Positions 17,433-26,297 are shown, counted from the stretch's first letter. The stretch is DNA of 64,000 bases from Lysobacterales bacterium (GCA_017302135.1 JAFLDZ010000003.1:62001-126000); one strand, 5' to 3'. Notes: generated from the letters alone by a model not told the origin. Numbers and translations are program-made.

Positions 17433-17763
17433 TTATGTCACGACGATTGCGAAGCCCAAGGCCGACCCGAGATCGGCAACCCACCACCCGACTGTGGTCG
17501 GCAGGTATCCACGCCAGAGGCGCAGCTTGATCTTCCAGACAGAAACGATCTGCATCACGCCCCAAAGCAACAACAGCGGAACGAGGAAATCGAACCCATA
17601 TTCGTATGCAAACGGTATGGCACACAGCAGTCCATAGCCGTATCTGATCTCGCGAGGAACCTCATCGTCTTCAGGCTTGCTTTGCGCACGTTTGGAAGGG
17701 TCCGTCCAGTCGCTCCGCCATGACCTGCGCGATATCGTCCGGGGTTTTTTCCATGCGATCCAT
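17433..17763 (-). pseudogene. small membrane protein gene broken by a +1 frameshift
   Basis: From ATG 17763 (GGAGG eight bases upstream) the frame reads MDRMEKTPDDIAQVMAERLDGP and then meets a stop. The +1 frame continues naturally as SKRAQSKPEDDEVPREIRYG and into two membrane helices (FLVPLLLLWGVMQIVSV and WWVADLGSALGFAIVV) up to a TAA at 17433. Removing one base of the GGG at 17698-17700 joins both halves into about 109 residues. Either a real frameshift or a sequence error. No family recognised. Confidence 0.65.
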
Positions 17764-17883
17764 CACTGCACCCTCCACGCCGCCACAACCGTAGCAGCCC
17801 GCTGGCGACAACTCGAATCGGAGTGGATTTTTCCCGGCATCCGGAGGACGTCGAAAATGGATATCCCGTGCGCTTTTGTCTGA

Positions 17884-18300
17884 TCATCCGCCCGCGCGCT
17901 CAACCCCGCAACTGATCCGGAACACATGTCCATCCGGATGACGCAGATGCATCTCGCGGACGTTCCACGGCATGTCGGTGGGCGGCCAAGTGACCTCGAT
18001 CCCGTGTTCGATGCATTCGCGATGCACAGCGTCCACATCGTCGACCCAGATCGACATCCAGACGCCCTTTTCGGCGGCCTCGTTGGAATCCGGGCCGAAA
18101 GTGGCAGCAGATCCGCTCTGCCCACGCCCACCCTGCCCATCGCGGCACAGGAAAATCTCGAAATGACCGGATTTCACACCGCCGAAACTCGGCGGCGATC
18201 CCCACTCCCAGCCTTTCTTCCAGCCGAGTGTTTCGAACCACGCAAAACTCTGCGCCAGATCGGAGACGTTGAGAATCGGTGTGATGTGTTTCACTTGCAT
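17884..18300 (-). CDS. glyoxalase/bleomycin-resistance (VOC) superfamily protein
   Basis: A protein of 138 residues, the usual size for a single-chain pair of beta-alpha-beta-beta-beta modules. HITPILNVSDLAQSFAWFETLGW starts the first module and WVDDVDAVHRECIEHGIEV with LRHPDGHVFRIS the second; the Glu or His metal-ligand positions are partly conserved (HPDGHVF). Members include lyases, dioxygenases and drug-binding proteins, so the substrate is open. Stands alone on the minus strand. Confidence 0.85.
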   Translation of the reverse strand: MQVKHITPILNVSDLAQSFAWFETLGWKKGWEWGSPPSFGGVKSGHFEIFLCRDGQGGRGQSGSAATFGPDSNEAAEKGVWMSIWVDDVDAVHRECIEHGIEVTWPPTDMPWNVREMHLRHPDGHVFRISCGVERAGG

Positions 18301-18407
18301 CGTATTCGCCCTCTGGTTTGGCCTTGATCAACATGCATCGCCGAATCTGGTCTGGCGCTGCGGACGTAGCGAATCCCATCAATGCAGGCCGCTCGTTCTC
18401 ACCGGCG

Positions 18408-18995
18408 TCACGCTTTGCGGCCCTTCTTGAGATTATCGATCATTCTGGTCATATCTTCGATCGAAGCATAAGCATTGAGCACCATCAAGACGTGTCTCGC
18501 GTGCAGTCTGATGGATTGGTTCATCCTGACAACAGGATTTTCGCTGTTCAGCGCGATGGGCACGTACAGCTTGGAATTGAGCAGAAGCGAGCACGAATCC
18601 ACGAATGCCGGAACCCGGGAAACATTCATCTTGAGCAACATGCCATCCTTCAACTCGAACAAGCCGATTTCAGGCCTGTCGAGGCAAGCCTCGAGACAGA
18701 CCATGGCATCCAGCACGGGGGCCGGCAGAAAATCGAAATGCCGGTAAAACAGGGAAACCACTTCGTCGCGCTTTTTCGTACGTTCGGCGGCGTCGATTTC
18801 GCGTTCCAGCGGAATGTTGGTCAGCGGGGAAATGGCGTCCACGAGTTCGCGCCTGACATCCAGATACGTGTCGATGAACTTGAGCGCGACGTTGTTTTTC
18901 TGCTGCACGGAACTCGAAACAACGCTGGTCAGAATGCCGAGCAAAGCGCCAAGCACAAGACTTGCAATCGGAATCAGCGTAGATGCGTCGATCAT
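18408..18995 (-). CDS. N-terminally anchored membrane protein coupled to acyl carrier protein gene
   Basis: A protein of 195 residues. One membrane helix near the N-terminus (about residues 7-27, IPIASLVLGALLGILTSVV) is followed by a helical cytoplasmic domain with DAAERTKKRDEVV and a Lys-rich end. Its ATG overlaps the stop of the upstream acyl carrier protein gene by four bases, so the two are translationally coupled. No enzyme family is recognised. Partner or target of the carrier protein is a plausible role, inferred from the coupling only. Confidence 0.6.
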   Translation of the reverse strand: MIDASTLIPIASLVLGALLGILTSVVSSSVQQKNNVALKFIDTYLDVRRELVDAISPLTNIPLEREIDAAERTKKRDEVVSLFYRHFDFLPAPVLDAMVCLEACLDRPEIGLFELKDGMLLKMNVSRVPAFVDSCSLLLNSKLYVPIALNSENPVVRMNQSIRLHARHVLMVLNAYASIEDMTRMIDNLKKGRKA

Positions 18996-19249
18996 GGCGT
19001 CTTCTCCGCAACGATCCGCTCAAGAAAATCGCCGATGCATTTGCATTCGAAGAAAATAGTCATGGGGAGTTTGATACCGAACGATTTTTCGACCTCGACC
19101 GTCAGCATGATGACGGAAATGGAATCGATCCCCAGGCTTTCGAACGATGCCTCAGGCAGCACAGCCGACGCATCGCAACCGAGCACGTCTGCGACGATTC
19201 CGATCAATCGTCTCTCGACGTATTCTTTTCCCGCCACAGCTGTCGGCAT
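18992..19249 (-). CDS. stand-alone acyl carrier protein
   Basis: A protein of 85 residues with a strong ribosome-binding site (GGAGG) before ATG 19249. ESLGIDSIS holds the phosphopantetheine attachment serine (Ser43) in the normal LGxDS context, and the four-helix pattern of acyl carrier proteins fits the rest. It is more hydrophobic toward the C-terminus (FGIKLPMTIFFE) than fatty-acid AcpP and is not in a fab cluster, so it is probably a specialised carrier. The gene for the membrane protein overlaps its stop. Confidence 0.85.
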   Translation of the reverse strand: MPTAVAGKEYVERRLIGIVADVLGCDASAVLPEASFESLGIDSISVIMLTVEVEKSFGIKLPMTIFFECKCIGDFLERIVAEKTP

Positions 19250-19411
19250 ATGACCTCCTTCCAGGTCGCCCGCGTGCGTTGCGCACTTGCCAGCCAATCC
19301 TTCATACCCGATACCGATGCGACCCGCAACGCTGAAGGCAAAGCCGACGATCTGACCGTGCCGCAATACCGTTAGTGTTGGCTGGCCCCGCGAGTCCCCA
19401 CCGCCTGCAGG

Positions 19412-19786
19412 CTACGGCTTGCAGCGGTGCTCCGCTTCCCAATCGGCATAGGTGTAGGTCCGCTCGACTCCATCCTCGACCCAGCGCGACACGCGGCGCT
19501 CATAGTCGTACTGGAACCGCTTCCTGCGCGCGAGCAGCCACGACACCGTCACGATGCCCCGACCGAGAAGGCCGATGACGAAAGGCGCCAACAGCAGCCA
19601 GAGCAGCAAGCGGTTGAACTCGCCGATCACGGCCCGGTACGGCACGTACACGATCACCACCAGCAGCAGGAACAGCGCGAAGAAACCGAAGAGCTGCCCT
19701 ACCCCATGCAGGGCATAACCGACCGGCGTGCAGCGGTGCTTGCCGATACGCTCGACTTCATCGGACCACATTCTCGAGATGAACAT
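19412..19786 (-). CDS. two-helix membrane protein, unknown
   Basis: A protein of 124 residues from ATG 19786 (AGGAA upstream). Two hydrophobic segments (LFGFFALFLLLVVIVYVPY and LLLWLLLAPFVIGLLG) flank a short loop; the C-terminal ~40 residues are charged and aromatic (YDYERRVSRWVEDGVERTYTY). No family recognised. A longer frame upstream to 19972 carries Arg-rich sequence of doubtful reality. Confidence 0.55.
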   Translation of the reverse strand: MFISRMWSDEVERIGKHRCTPVGYALHGVGQLFGFFALFLLLVVIVYVPYRAVIGEFNRLLLWLLLAPFVIGLLGRGIVTVSWLLARRKRFQYDYERRVSRWVEDGVERTYTYADWEAEHRCKP

Positions 19787-19836
19787 CGCAAGGTTCCTGT
19801 CGGCGCCAATGCCCTGGTTTCGGCTTGGGATGAGCG

Positions 19837-20418
19837 CTATTGACCTTTGAGCGCCGCCTTCATTTTGCCCCAGACGCAGTCGCCCACGACCGGATCGTTG
19901 TTGGGCGCGGTATAGCTCACGAAGAAAACGACGGTGTCGACGTTCATCGCGATATACACCGAATACAGCCAATGCTTCGCGTCTTCCTGGAAACCTTCGA
20001 GAAACAGCAGTGCATGGCCGCGACTGTTCACCCGCTCGATCTTGACCTTCGAGAGACCCATCGCCTTGGCTTCGCCTTCGATGTCCTCCATCCCGATGAA
20101 GGTATTGCTCGGGATGTCGTAACCGATCGATGTCGACATTTTCCCGTACAGATAACCCGTCTCGGCCGGCAAATGATTGGTTTCCTCGGCCTGTTTCTCC
20201 GCCCCGGGCCGCATCCAGTACGAATAGGTGGCGCGCTGCCCTTTCACCTTCACGTGCTCATACACGTCGGGCACGAATACATTCAAAGGAACATCGATCG
20301 GAAATTCCCGCTGCATGAAGGCATCCAACCGCATCGTCCGTCCGCTTCCGCATTCCTGCGCCCACGCCTGACCGCACGCCAACACCGACAGCAACATCGT
20401 CAACAGCCACTTGCTCAC
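19837..20418 (-). CDS. periplasmic protein, unknown
   Basis: A protein of 193 residues with a clear signal peptide (MSKWLLTMLLSVLACGQAWAQ). The mature part looks alpha/beta with cysteines near each end (ECGSG, VVGDCVWG) that could pair. No catalytic motif seen. It lies 50 bases upstream of the membrane protein gene on the same strand. Confidence 0.6.
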   Translation of the reverse strand: MSKWLLTMLLSVLACGQAWAQECGSGRTMRLDAFMQREFPIDVPLNVFVPDVYEHVKVKGQRATYSYWMRPGAEKQAEETNHLPAETGYLYGKMSTSIGYDIPSNTFIGMEDIEGEAKAMGLSKVKIERVNSRGHALLFLEGFQEDAKHWLYSVYIAMNVDTVVFFVSYTAPNNDPVVGDCVWGKMKAALKGQ

Positions 20419-20490
20419 GACACTCCCCTTCCCTGTCCAAGACGAATCGCGATCTTCGCATATCGATCACAAGCAGCGGAACGCCTCGCG

Positions 20491-20586
20491 GGGTGGAGGT
20501 GAGCGCAGCGAACCCCACCATCACGGCGCAGATGGCCAAGCGACATCGGTTGTTCATGGGGGGTTCGCTGCGCTCACCCCACCCTG
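20491..20586. repeat. REP/BIME-like palindrome pair, copy A
   Basis: GGGTGGAGGTGAGCGCAGCG with AACCCCACCATCA on the left faces GGGGTTCGCTGCGC with TCACCCCACCCT on the right, about 35 bases apart. The same arms recur at 21491, 26046 and 27773. They match the kind of repeat mobilised by RAYT transposases, one of which lies at 24049. Confidence 0.8.
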
Positions 20587-20596
20587 TTTTTCACAT

Positions 20597-21463
20597 TCAG
20601 GGCCGACGCGCGCGCAGCTCACGCAAATACGGTACCAGGCGGTCGCGCCAGACGCGGTAACCTCTCTGATTGGGATGGACGCCATCGTTGACGAAGTAGC
20701 CGCTGATCTGCTGGCCTGCCGAATCCGCGAACAGTGGATAGAGGTCGAGATAGGACACGAACGCCGAGAATTGCGGACTCGCCGCCAGATCGGCGATCCG
20801 GCGGTTGATCGGCAATAACGCATCGCGATTCTTCCCCGGGTCGTTCGTCGGGATGAGCGATTGCAGCACGATGCGGGCATCGGGCTTGCGCGCGTGGACG
20901 GCGGTCAGCACCTGGACGATACCCGCCACCACGCTGTCCACGACCGGCGCTTCTTCCGCCCAGGTGTTGTTGACGCCGATAAGCACGAGGATGACATCCG
21001 GCTGCAGTTCCGGCGCATCCAGTTGCCCCAATCCACCCGCCGATGCAGGCAGTATCCGATACAGCACGTGCTCGGTGCGGTCGCCGGAAATCCCGAGATT
21101 CAGCGCCAGATTCTCGGCCGGCGCGCCCGTGAAGGATTCGTCCCAAGACTGCTTGCCGAACAACTGGCCGGTCACCCACGGGTTGTCGCCGAGCTGCCAG
21201 AAATCGGTGATCGAATCGCCGAGAAACACCAGCTTCACTTTCGACAGCGCTTCGGTATCGCGCAACTGCACAGCGATATCCGCCTCGCGCTTCTGCCAGT
21301 ACTCCACGCGCTGCGTCGGTTTCGTGGACGCAAAGTCGTCTGCGGCCTGCGCCCGGAAGCCGAACGTGGCTGTCGTCAACATCACGAGTACGCAAGCAGT
21401 TCGCAGGACTGCGTCCCGAACCCGGACGCGAGGATTTGTGTGCATGCGGATCGACGACATCAT
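20597..21463 (-). CDS. SGNH/GDSL family hydrolase, exported
   Basis: A protein of 288 residues. ATG 21463 follows GAAGG. Signal peptide through about residue 40 (FRAQA). All four blocks of the family are present: FLGDSITDF (nucleophile Ser84), LGISGDRTEHVLYRI, LIGVNNTW (Asn of the oxyanion hole) and NDGVHPN with the catalytic Asp and His. The family hydrolyses esters, often acetyl groups on cell-surface sugars. The gene is flanked on both sides by REP pairs. Confidence 0.9.
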   Translation of the reverse strand: MMSSIRMHTNPRVRVRDAVLRTACVLVMLTTATFGFRAQAADDFASTKPTQRVEYWQKREADIAVQLRDTEALSKVKLVFLGDSITDFWQLGDNPWVTGQLFGKQSWDESFTGAPAENLALNLGISGDRTEHVLYRILPASAGGLGQLDAPELQPDVILVLIGVNNTWAEEAPVVDSVVAGIVQVLTAVHARKPDARIVLQSLIPTNDPGKNRDALLPINRRIADLAASPQFSAFVSYLDLYPLFADSAGQQISGYFVNDGVHPNQRGYRVWRDRLVPYLRELRARRP

Positions 21464-21490
21464 GGCAGCCTTCGTTGGAGTGGCCATTGC

Positions 21491-21598
21491 AGGGTGGCGG
21501 TGAGCGCAGCGAACGCCACCATCACGTCATATCGAACGCGGAGATGGCCAAGCGGCATTGTTTTCCCATGACGGGGTTCGCTGCGCTCGCTCCACGTT
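21491..21598. repeat. REP/BIME-like palindrome pair, copy B
   Basis: AGGGTGGCGGTGAGCGCAGC on the left and GGGGTTCGCTGCGCTCGC on the right. It shares with copy A the loop text AGATGGCCAAGCG. Copies A and B bracket the SGNH hydrolase gene. Confidence 0.75.
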
Positions 21599-21672
21599 AC
21601 TTGCTTGTCATTATCGGTATTTCAAATTGCGGGTGTCCCAGACTTCAATCATCCGTGTTCCGAAGCCCTCAC

Positions 21673-22983
21673 TCAACCCGCGCGCCGCGGGAATCGGTAG
21701 ACGACGCTGCCGATCAGCACCGCGATGCCTACCGCCACCAGATGCGCCGGCCGGGCGCTCAGCAGCAGGGCCAGCGACAGCGCCAAGGCGGCGAGCGGGA
21801 TCAGCGGGCCGCCCGGCAACTGAAGCGTGCCCGGCGGATCGCCGTGGCGCCTGCGCAGCACCAGCACGCTGGCCGAAGTGGTGATGTAGGCCAACAGGCG
21901 CGTGACCATCGACAGCAGCGCCAGCTGGACGAACGAGCCGCTCAGCGCCAGCGCCATCGCCACGACGCATTGCACGGCAATGGCGATATCGGGCGTGCGG
22001 AAACGCGGGTGCACGCGGGCCAGCACGCGCGGACCATAACCGCTCACCGCCAGCGTGTGCAGGAAGCGCGGGCCGAGCAACAGGGTGGCGTTGCTGGTGC
22101 CAAGAATGGACAGCGCCGCGCCGACCGTGAGCAGCAGCGCCAGACCCTCGCCACCGAAGCGGGCGGCCGCATCGGCCAGCGGCGTGGACGATGCCGCCAG
22201 ATCCGGCAGCGTGCCCTGCGCCACCAACTGCACTGCAGCGTACATGGTGGTGACCAGCACGATCATCGCCACCAGCGCGAACGGCACGTTGCGACGCGGG
22301 TTCTGGTATTCGCCAGCGGCGACCGACAGGTTCTCGAATCCCGCGTAGGCGAACAGCAGCAGCAGGGCGGCTTCGCTGGTGCTGCGCAGGTCGACCGCAC
22401 CGGCAGCGGGACCGCCCAAGGCGAGTTCCCAGTCGACGTGGAACACGCCGATGCATACGAACAGCAGCAGCGGCACCAGCTTGCCGAACACCAGCGCCAG
22501 CGACAGCTGTGCGGCCTGGCGCACGCCCACGATATTGATCGCGCCGAGCAGCAGCAGCGACCCTGCGATGATCGTGGTGCGACCGACGCCGGTGCCGGCG
22601 TCCGGCCAGAAGCGCGCCACCGCGTCGGCCAATCCGTTGCTCAGCGATGCGGCCGTGGCGACACGCGTCAACCAGATGGTCCAGCCGATCTGGAAGCCGG
22701 CGAACGGCCCGAAGGCTTCCTGCGCATACAGCGCGCTGCCGCCCTGCTGTTCGAAATGGCTGGCCGCCTTGGCGTAGCACAGCACCAGCAGGCTCACGGT
22801 CAGGCCCGCGGCGAGTACACCCCACACGCTGAAGGGGCCGAGCAACGCGAAGGCCGTCGCCGGCAACAGGTACACGCCGCTGCCGACCACACTGTTGATC
22901 GACAGCCCCAGAATCTGCCAGCGGCCTACCGCGCGGGTCAGGCCTGCAGGTGTTGGTGGTAGGCGTGGGGCATTGCTCATCAA
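21673..22983 (-). CDS. APC-family amino acid permease
   Basis: A protein of 436 residues with about 12 hydrophobic helices, the normal size for the amino acid-polyamine-organocation family. The first helix has the signature LSINSVVGSGVYLLPATAF, including the GSG substrate-backbone binding step. An arginine-rich tail (VVYRFPRRAG) ends the protein. The substrate cannot be told. A copy of its first 22 codons and upstream region occurs at 26161-26297. Confidence 0.9.
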   Translation of the reverse strand: MMSNAPRLPPTPAGLTRAVGRWQILGLSINSVVGSGVYLLPATAFALLGPFSVWGVLAAGLTVSLLVLCYAKAASHFEQQGGSALYAQEAFGPFAGFQIGWTIWLTRVATAASLSNGLADAVARFWPDAGTGVGRTTIIAGSLLLLGAINIVGVRQAAQLSLALVFGKLVPLLLFVCIGVFHVDWELALGGPAAGAVDLRSTSEAALLLLFAYAGFENLSVAAGEYQNPRRNVPFALVAMIVLVTTMYAAVQLVAQGTLPDLAASSTPLADAAARFGGEGLALLLTVGAALSILGTSNATLLLGPRFLHTLAVSGYGPRVLARVHPRFRTPDIAIAVQCVVAMALALSGSFVQLALLSMVTRLLAYITTSASVLVLRRRHGDPPGTLQLPGGPLIPLAALALSLALLLSARPAHLVAVGIAVLIGSVVYRFPRRAG

Positions 22984-23000
22984 TTGTCCTGGGTAAAACG

Positions 23001-23051
23001 GGGGTCAGAGTGTGCTTTTGGAACACGGCGCGGAATGTCTATATCTGACCC
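23001..23051. repeat. short palindromic repeat with GGGTCAGA / TCTGACCC ends
   Basis: A ~50-base unit starting GGGGTCAGAGTGTGCTTTTG and ending ATATCTGACCC, inside the 5' flank of the permease gene. Related copies occur at 26245-26297 (full) and 28391-28430 (partial). Confidence 0.7.
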
Positions 23052-23071
23052 ATGTTTTTCACAGGTTGTCT

Positions 23072-23866
23072 TCATTGCGGACCGAGCCTGAAACCAGCTC
23101 TGGCCTCAAGCTCTTCACCGATATGCACTTCAGCATCGTACGAGCCAGAAGGCCAGTTCTTCTCTGTCACCAAGATGAAATCTATCGTCTGCTCGCCGGA
23201 AGACTGAACCTCCTTAGCCTCCTCATACTCGTCGAACAAGGGGGCCTTGTAGTCATCGCCACTGTAGTCATCCTCCTCCCGATACGTCCAAAGCACTCGA
23301 ATCTTCTCACCTCCATGAAACGCTCGCCTTACTCGAAGCAAAATTTTCTCGCCAGCAAAAAAGTGATCGCGGGCCAATCCCTTCTCATTGTTCAAAATCA
23401 ATTCTGCACAATCACTCGCCCTGTTCTTTCCGTCGACAAAAAATTCGAACGGCACAATGCCTCGCGTCGGTATTGGTTCGCCGTTGCGAATTTCCGGGTA
23501 GAACTTGAAGTTCCGGACGGCCGCAAGAGCCGCACGATCCAAACCTCTACTGCGCGAAGATTTCTGGATCCCCACATCGGTTACATTTCCTGCCTCATCG
23601 ACGCTCAGGACCACTCGCACGTTGCCGCCGATACCATTGCAAAGTTCATACCTGGGATATATCGGTTCACTCCGCGTGCGCACTGATACTGCGCGTTGTG
23701 GCAGCGCTGGATCAATCAGAGGTGCGTCGTAAAGCTTCGTATCCACCTCCCGTTTTGGCGCCGGAGATGCTGGGGGAGAGTTCTCCATACCACCCGCGAA
23801 AGCGATGCAGGCACAGGCGACGAAAAGCAGTATCGCCGCGCTTGATTTCCACACAAGATGATTCAT
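23072..23866 (-). CDS. exported protein with TonB C-terminal-type domain
   Basis: A protein of 264 residues from ATG 23866 (AGGGGA upstream). The N-terminal hydrophobic segment (LLFVACACIAFAGG) is a signal or anchor. Residues about 75-150 match the TonB C-terminal fold: YPRYELCNGIGGNVRVV then LDRAALAAVRNFKFYPEIRNGEPIPTR. The ~110 residues after it are acidic and unrecognised. It lacks a long Pro-rich spacer, so it is more likely a TonB-like periplasmic adaptor than a full energy transducer. Confidence 0.7.
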   Translation of the reverse strand: MNHLVWKSSAAILLFVACACIAFAGGMENSPPASPAPKREVDTKLYDAPLIDPALPQRAVSVRTRSEPIYPRYELCNGIGGNVRVVLSVDEAGNVTDVGIQKSSRSRGLDRAALAAVRNFKFYPEIRNGEPIPTRGIVPFEFFVDGKNRASDCAELILNNEKGLARDHFFAGEKILLRVRRAFHGGEKIRVLWTYREEDDYSGDDYKAPLFDEYEEAKEVQSSGEQTIDFILVTEKNWPSGSYDAEVHIGEELEARAGFRLGPQ

Positions 23867-23914
23867 TGCGTCCCCTACCGTCACGAATTGTTACAGGCAC
23901 GACACCCCGACCAC

Positions 23915-23958
23915 ATCAACACCCCCATCCAACGCCTTCAAATTGCTCACCAACGCAG
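23915..23958 (-). pseudogene. relic of the 3' end of pntB
   Basis: On the minus strand this stretch reads SALVSNLKALDGG, matching the last codons of PntB (SALVSELKALDGG at 30043-30085), with third-position differences. It abuts the left inverted box of the transposase unit. It looks like a captured flank rather than a gene. Confidence 0.55.
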
Positions 23959-23963
23959 AATAA

Positions 23964-25154
23964 GGACACCCACAACTCAGACTTTCCCGACACGAACTTA
24001 CCGCAATCACCGACATCCCGCCACATCGCGCCGGGGCACGATGGCCGCATGACTCAACCACGTTCCCACATCGCCCCGCCCGATATCGCCGGCACCTATC
24101 ACTGCGTCCAGCGATGCGTGCGCCGTGCCTTCCTGTGCGGGGGTCGATCACTACTCCGGGCGTTCGTTCGAGCATCGCAAGGACTGGGTTGAGGCGCGCA
24201 TCCATCTGGTGGCCGACTGTTACGCAGTCGACATCCATGCCTATGCGGTCATGAGCAATCATCTGCATCTGGTGCTCAGGATCGATCCTGCCGAAGCATC
24301 GGCATGGAGCGACGAAGAAGTGGCAACCCGCTGGGTGCGGCTTTTCCCTCCGCGCGAAGACACCGAATCCGCCATCGAACACAAGCGCATGCGTCTGCTC
24401 GCCGATCCGGCACGGCTCGCCTTGATCCGTCGACGACTCGGGAGTCTGTCCTGGCTGATGCGTTGTCTGGTCGAACCCATCGCAAGTCGCGCGAATCGCG
24501 AGGACGGTTGCAAGGGACGATTCTGGGAAGGCCGCTACAAGTGCCAGGCATTGTGCGACGAGCGCTCGGTGCTCGCTGCCATGGCATACGTCGATCTCAA
24601 CCCGATCCGGGCCGGAATCGCGGATCGTCTGGAAGCCTCCGCGCATACCAGTGGGGCTACGCGCATCGCCATCGCGCAGTCGAGCCCGTTGATGCTTACC
24701 CGACCACTGAAACCGATTGCGGGCAACCTGTCCCCCGACCTGAACTTGTCCACGGCGGACTATCTACAACTCCTGGATTGGAACGGACGGACGCTGGCAC
24801 CGGACAAACGCGGACGGATCGCGCAGGACGCGCCTGCCATCGTATCGATCATCGATCACAACCCAGCGTGTTGGACAACCCGTGTCTCCGCCTACGGGAA
24901 CGGTTGGGCGCGCGCCGTGGGATTTGTACAGAATCTGATCGCACTCGCCGAACGCCTTGGTCAACGCTGGCTCAAGGGCATTCGTCTTGCAGCCAACTTG
25001 GGATGAGTAGCAGAGAGGGAATCGTCGCCCATCGGGGGGGATTTATCGTGGACGATGGGATTTCGATGCGCCGTTCTGCGTTGAAGATCGAAGCGATTCG
25101 GCAGGACGAATCGAATCCCGCGCTTCAGCGTTTCGGATTGTGGGTGTCCCAGTC
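23964..25154 (+). mobile_element. RAYT transposase unit flanked by inverted boxes
   Basis: GGACACCCACAACTCAGAC at the left (from 23964) and TTGTGGGTGTCCCAGTC at the right (to 25154) are inverted copies of one box, enclosing the transposase gene. The same box recurs singly elsewhere in the zone. Confidence 0.6.
24049..25006 (+). pseudogene. REP-associated tyrosine transposase (RAYT, Y1 family), frameshifted
   Basis: ATG 24049 opens MTQPRSHIAPPDIAGTYHCV and reads RCVRRAFLCG, then shifts frame in GGGGG at 24139-24143. With four Gs it continues CGVDHYSGRSFEHRKDW through to the stop at 25006, about 318 residues in all. The metal-binding HUH motif is HLHLVLR, preceded by AYAVMSN; FWEGRYKCQ and AYVDLNPIRAGI are family hallmarks, and the nicking Tyr is expected in YVDLNP. 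Such proteins move REP palindromes. As read the gene is broken; it could also be a sequence error or a programmed shift. Confidence 0.85.
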
Positions 25155-25322
25155 TTCGTCCGCTGCTCGCTACGCTACCGCTTCGGCGTGGCGGGTTGCA
25201 CCCGCCCTACGGGCTGATGGAGCAGTGCATGCAGGTCAAGCGCAGCAAGTTGTTGTAGTGTTGTGCTGCCAGAGCTGGTCATCCGCTTGAATGACCCATC
25301 CATCCCGCATAAGGAGCATGCA
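25007..25322. other. gene-free repeat stretch
   Basis: No gene supported. It holds the right box of the RAYT unit (25137-25154) and a GGCGGGTTGCACCCGCCCTAC-type palindrome at 25190-25211, related to the pair at 28511-28640. Confidence 0.5.
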
Positions 25323-25952
25323 ATGCAAACATCGAAGTCCAGAGTCGGAATATTCGTCATCGCCCTGCTGGCCGTCGTTGCACTGGCGGCGGGCACGACC
25401 GCTGTCGCGGCGGATTCGCCCGCATCTCCGGACCCGACGCGGCTGATAATCGAACAGCGCGGGAACGAATTCGTGCTGAACGTGCCGGTGAGCCGCTTGA
25501 GCCTTTCCTTCCCTCGCGAAGGCATGATCCAGAAAGCTCCGTCCTCGACGGAGGTTAGCAACCAGCACCCACGCTATTTCATGTTTTCCCACGAGACATC
25601 GGGCACCATTTTGACGGGTTGGATCGAATCCGCCGAGAGCTACAAGGGATTCGATGCGTTCTGGAAAGCCGAGCTGGGATCATTGAGCCGTGTTCCGCAG
25701 ATCAAACCCCGCAACGTTCGGACCGGCAAGGTTGGTGAGTGGGAAATCGCCGCTTATGACGTCAATTTGCCGATCAAGGGTGCCAGCAATACCCATCTGC
25801 GCGCGGAATGGGTTTCGATGGGCACTTGGATCGACATCCATGTCTCCGTCACCAATACCGAATCGATAGAAGCGGCGCGGGCGCGTGCATTGAAGCTTCT
25901 GGAATCCCTGCGCGTTGCCGAGAAAGCACCGCCGTCGCCAACGCAGGAATGA
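25323..25952 (+). CDS. exported protein, unknown function
   Basis: A protein of 209 residues from ATG 25323 with AAGGAG upstream. Residues 1-30 are a signal peptide (VVALAAGTTAVAA). The mature part is a beta-rich domain without cysteines, and the last ten residues are Pro-rich. No family recognised. It lies between the RAYT unit and REP copy C. Confidence 0.6.
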   Translation: MQTSKSRVGIFVIALLAVVALAAGTTAVAADSPASPDPTRLIIEQRGNEFVLNVPVSRLSLSFPREGMIQKAPSSTEVSNQHPRYFMFSHETSGTILTGWIESAESYKGFDAFWKAELGSLSRVPQIKPRNVRTGKVGEWEIAAYDVNLPIKGASNTHLRAEWVSMGTWIDIHVSVTNTESIEAARARALKLLESLRVAEKAPPSPTQE

Positions 25953-26045
25953 GCAGCTCTTTCCCGTAGGCTGTGATGTAGCGATGCGGGCCGCGCAGCC
26001 ATTTTCCCGCGGATGCTTTGGCTTCTGGCCAACGCAGGGCAGTTT

Positions 26046-26158
26046 CGTAGGGTGGGGTGAGCGCAGCGATGCCCACCATCATGACGTATCAGATTCAGAG
26101 ACAACCAGGCGACACCGAGCTGTTCGGGTGGGCATCGCTGCGCTCACCCCACCCTACG
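26046..26158. repeat. REP/BIME-like palindrome pair, copy C
   Basis: CGTAGGGTGGGGTGAGCGCA with GCGATGCCCACC on the left faces GGTGGGCATCGCTGCGC with TCACCCCACCCTACG on the right. Its loop is related, in inverted orientation, to the loop of copy D at 27773. The rest of 25953-26420 holds the permease relic and one GTGGGTGTCC box (26366-26378) but no gene. Confidence 0.85.
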
Positions 26159-26160
26159 CG

Positions 26161-26297
26161 CTGCCAGCGGCCTACCGCCCGGGTCAGGCCGGCGGCGGCG
26201 GGTGGTAGACGCGAGGCATCGCTCATCAATTGTCCTGTGTAAAACGGGGGTCGGAGTGTGCTTTTGAAACACCACGCGGAATGTCTATTCTGACCCC
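26161..26297 (-). pseudogene. relic: 5' end and upstream region of the permease gene
   Basis: On the minus strand ATG 26226 opens MSDASRLPPAAAGLTRAVG and RWQ, matching the permease start (MSNAPRLPPTPAGLTRAVG). It stops matching after codon 22, where REP copy C begins. The upstream 70 bases also match the permease upstream region, including the GGGTCAGA palindrome. Confidence 0.75.
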
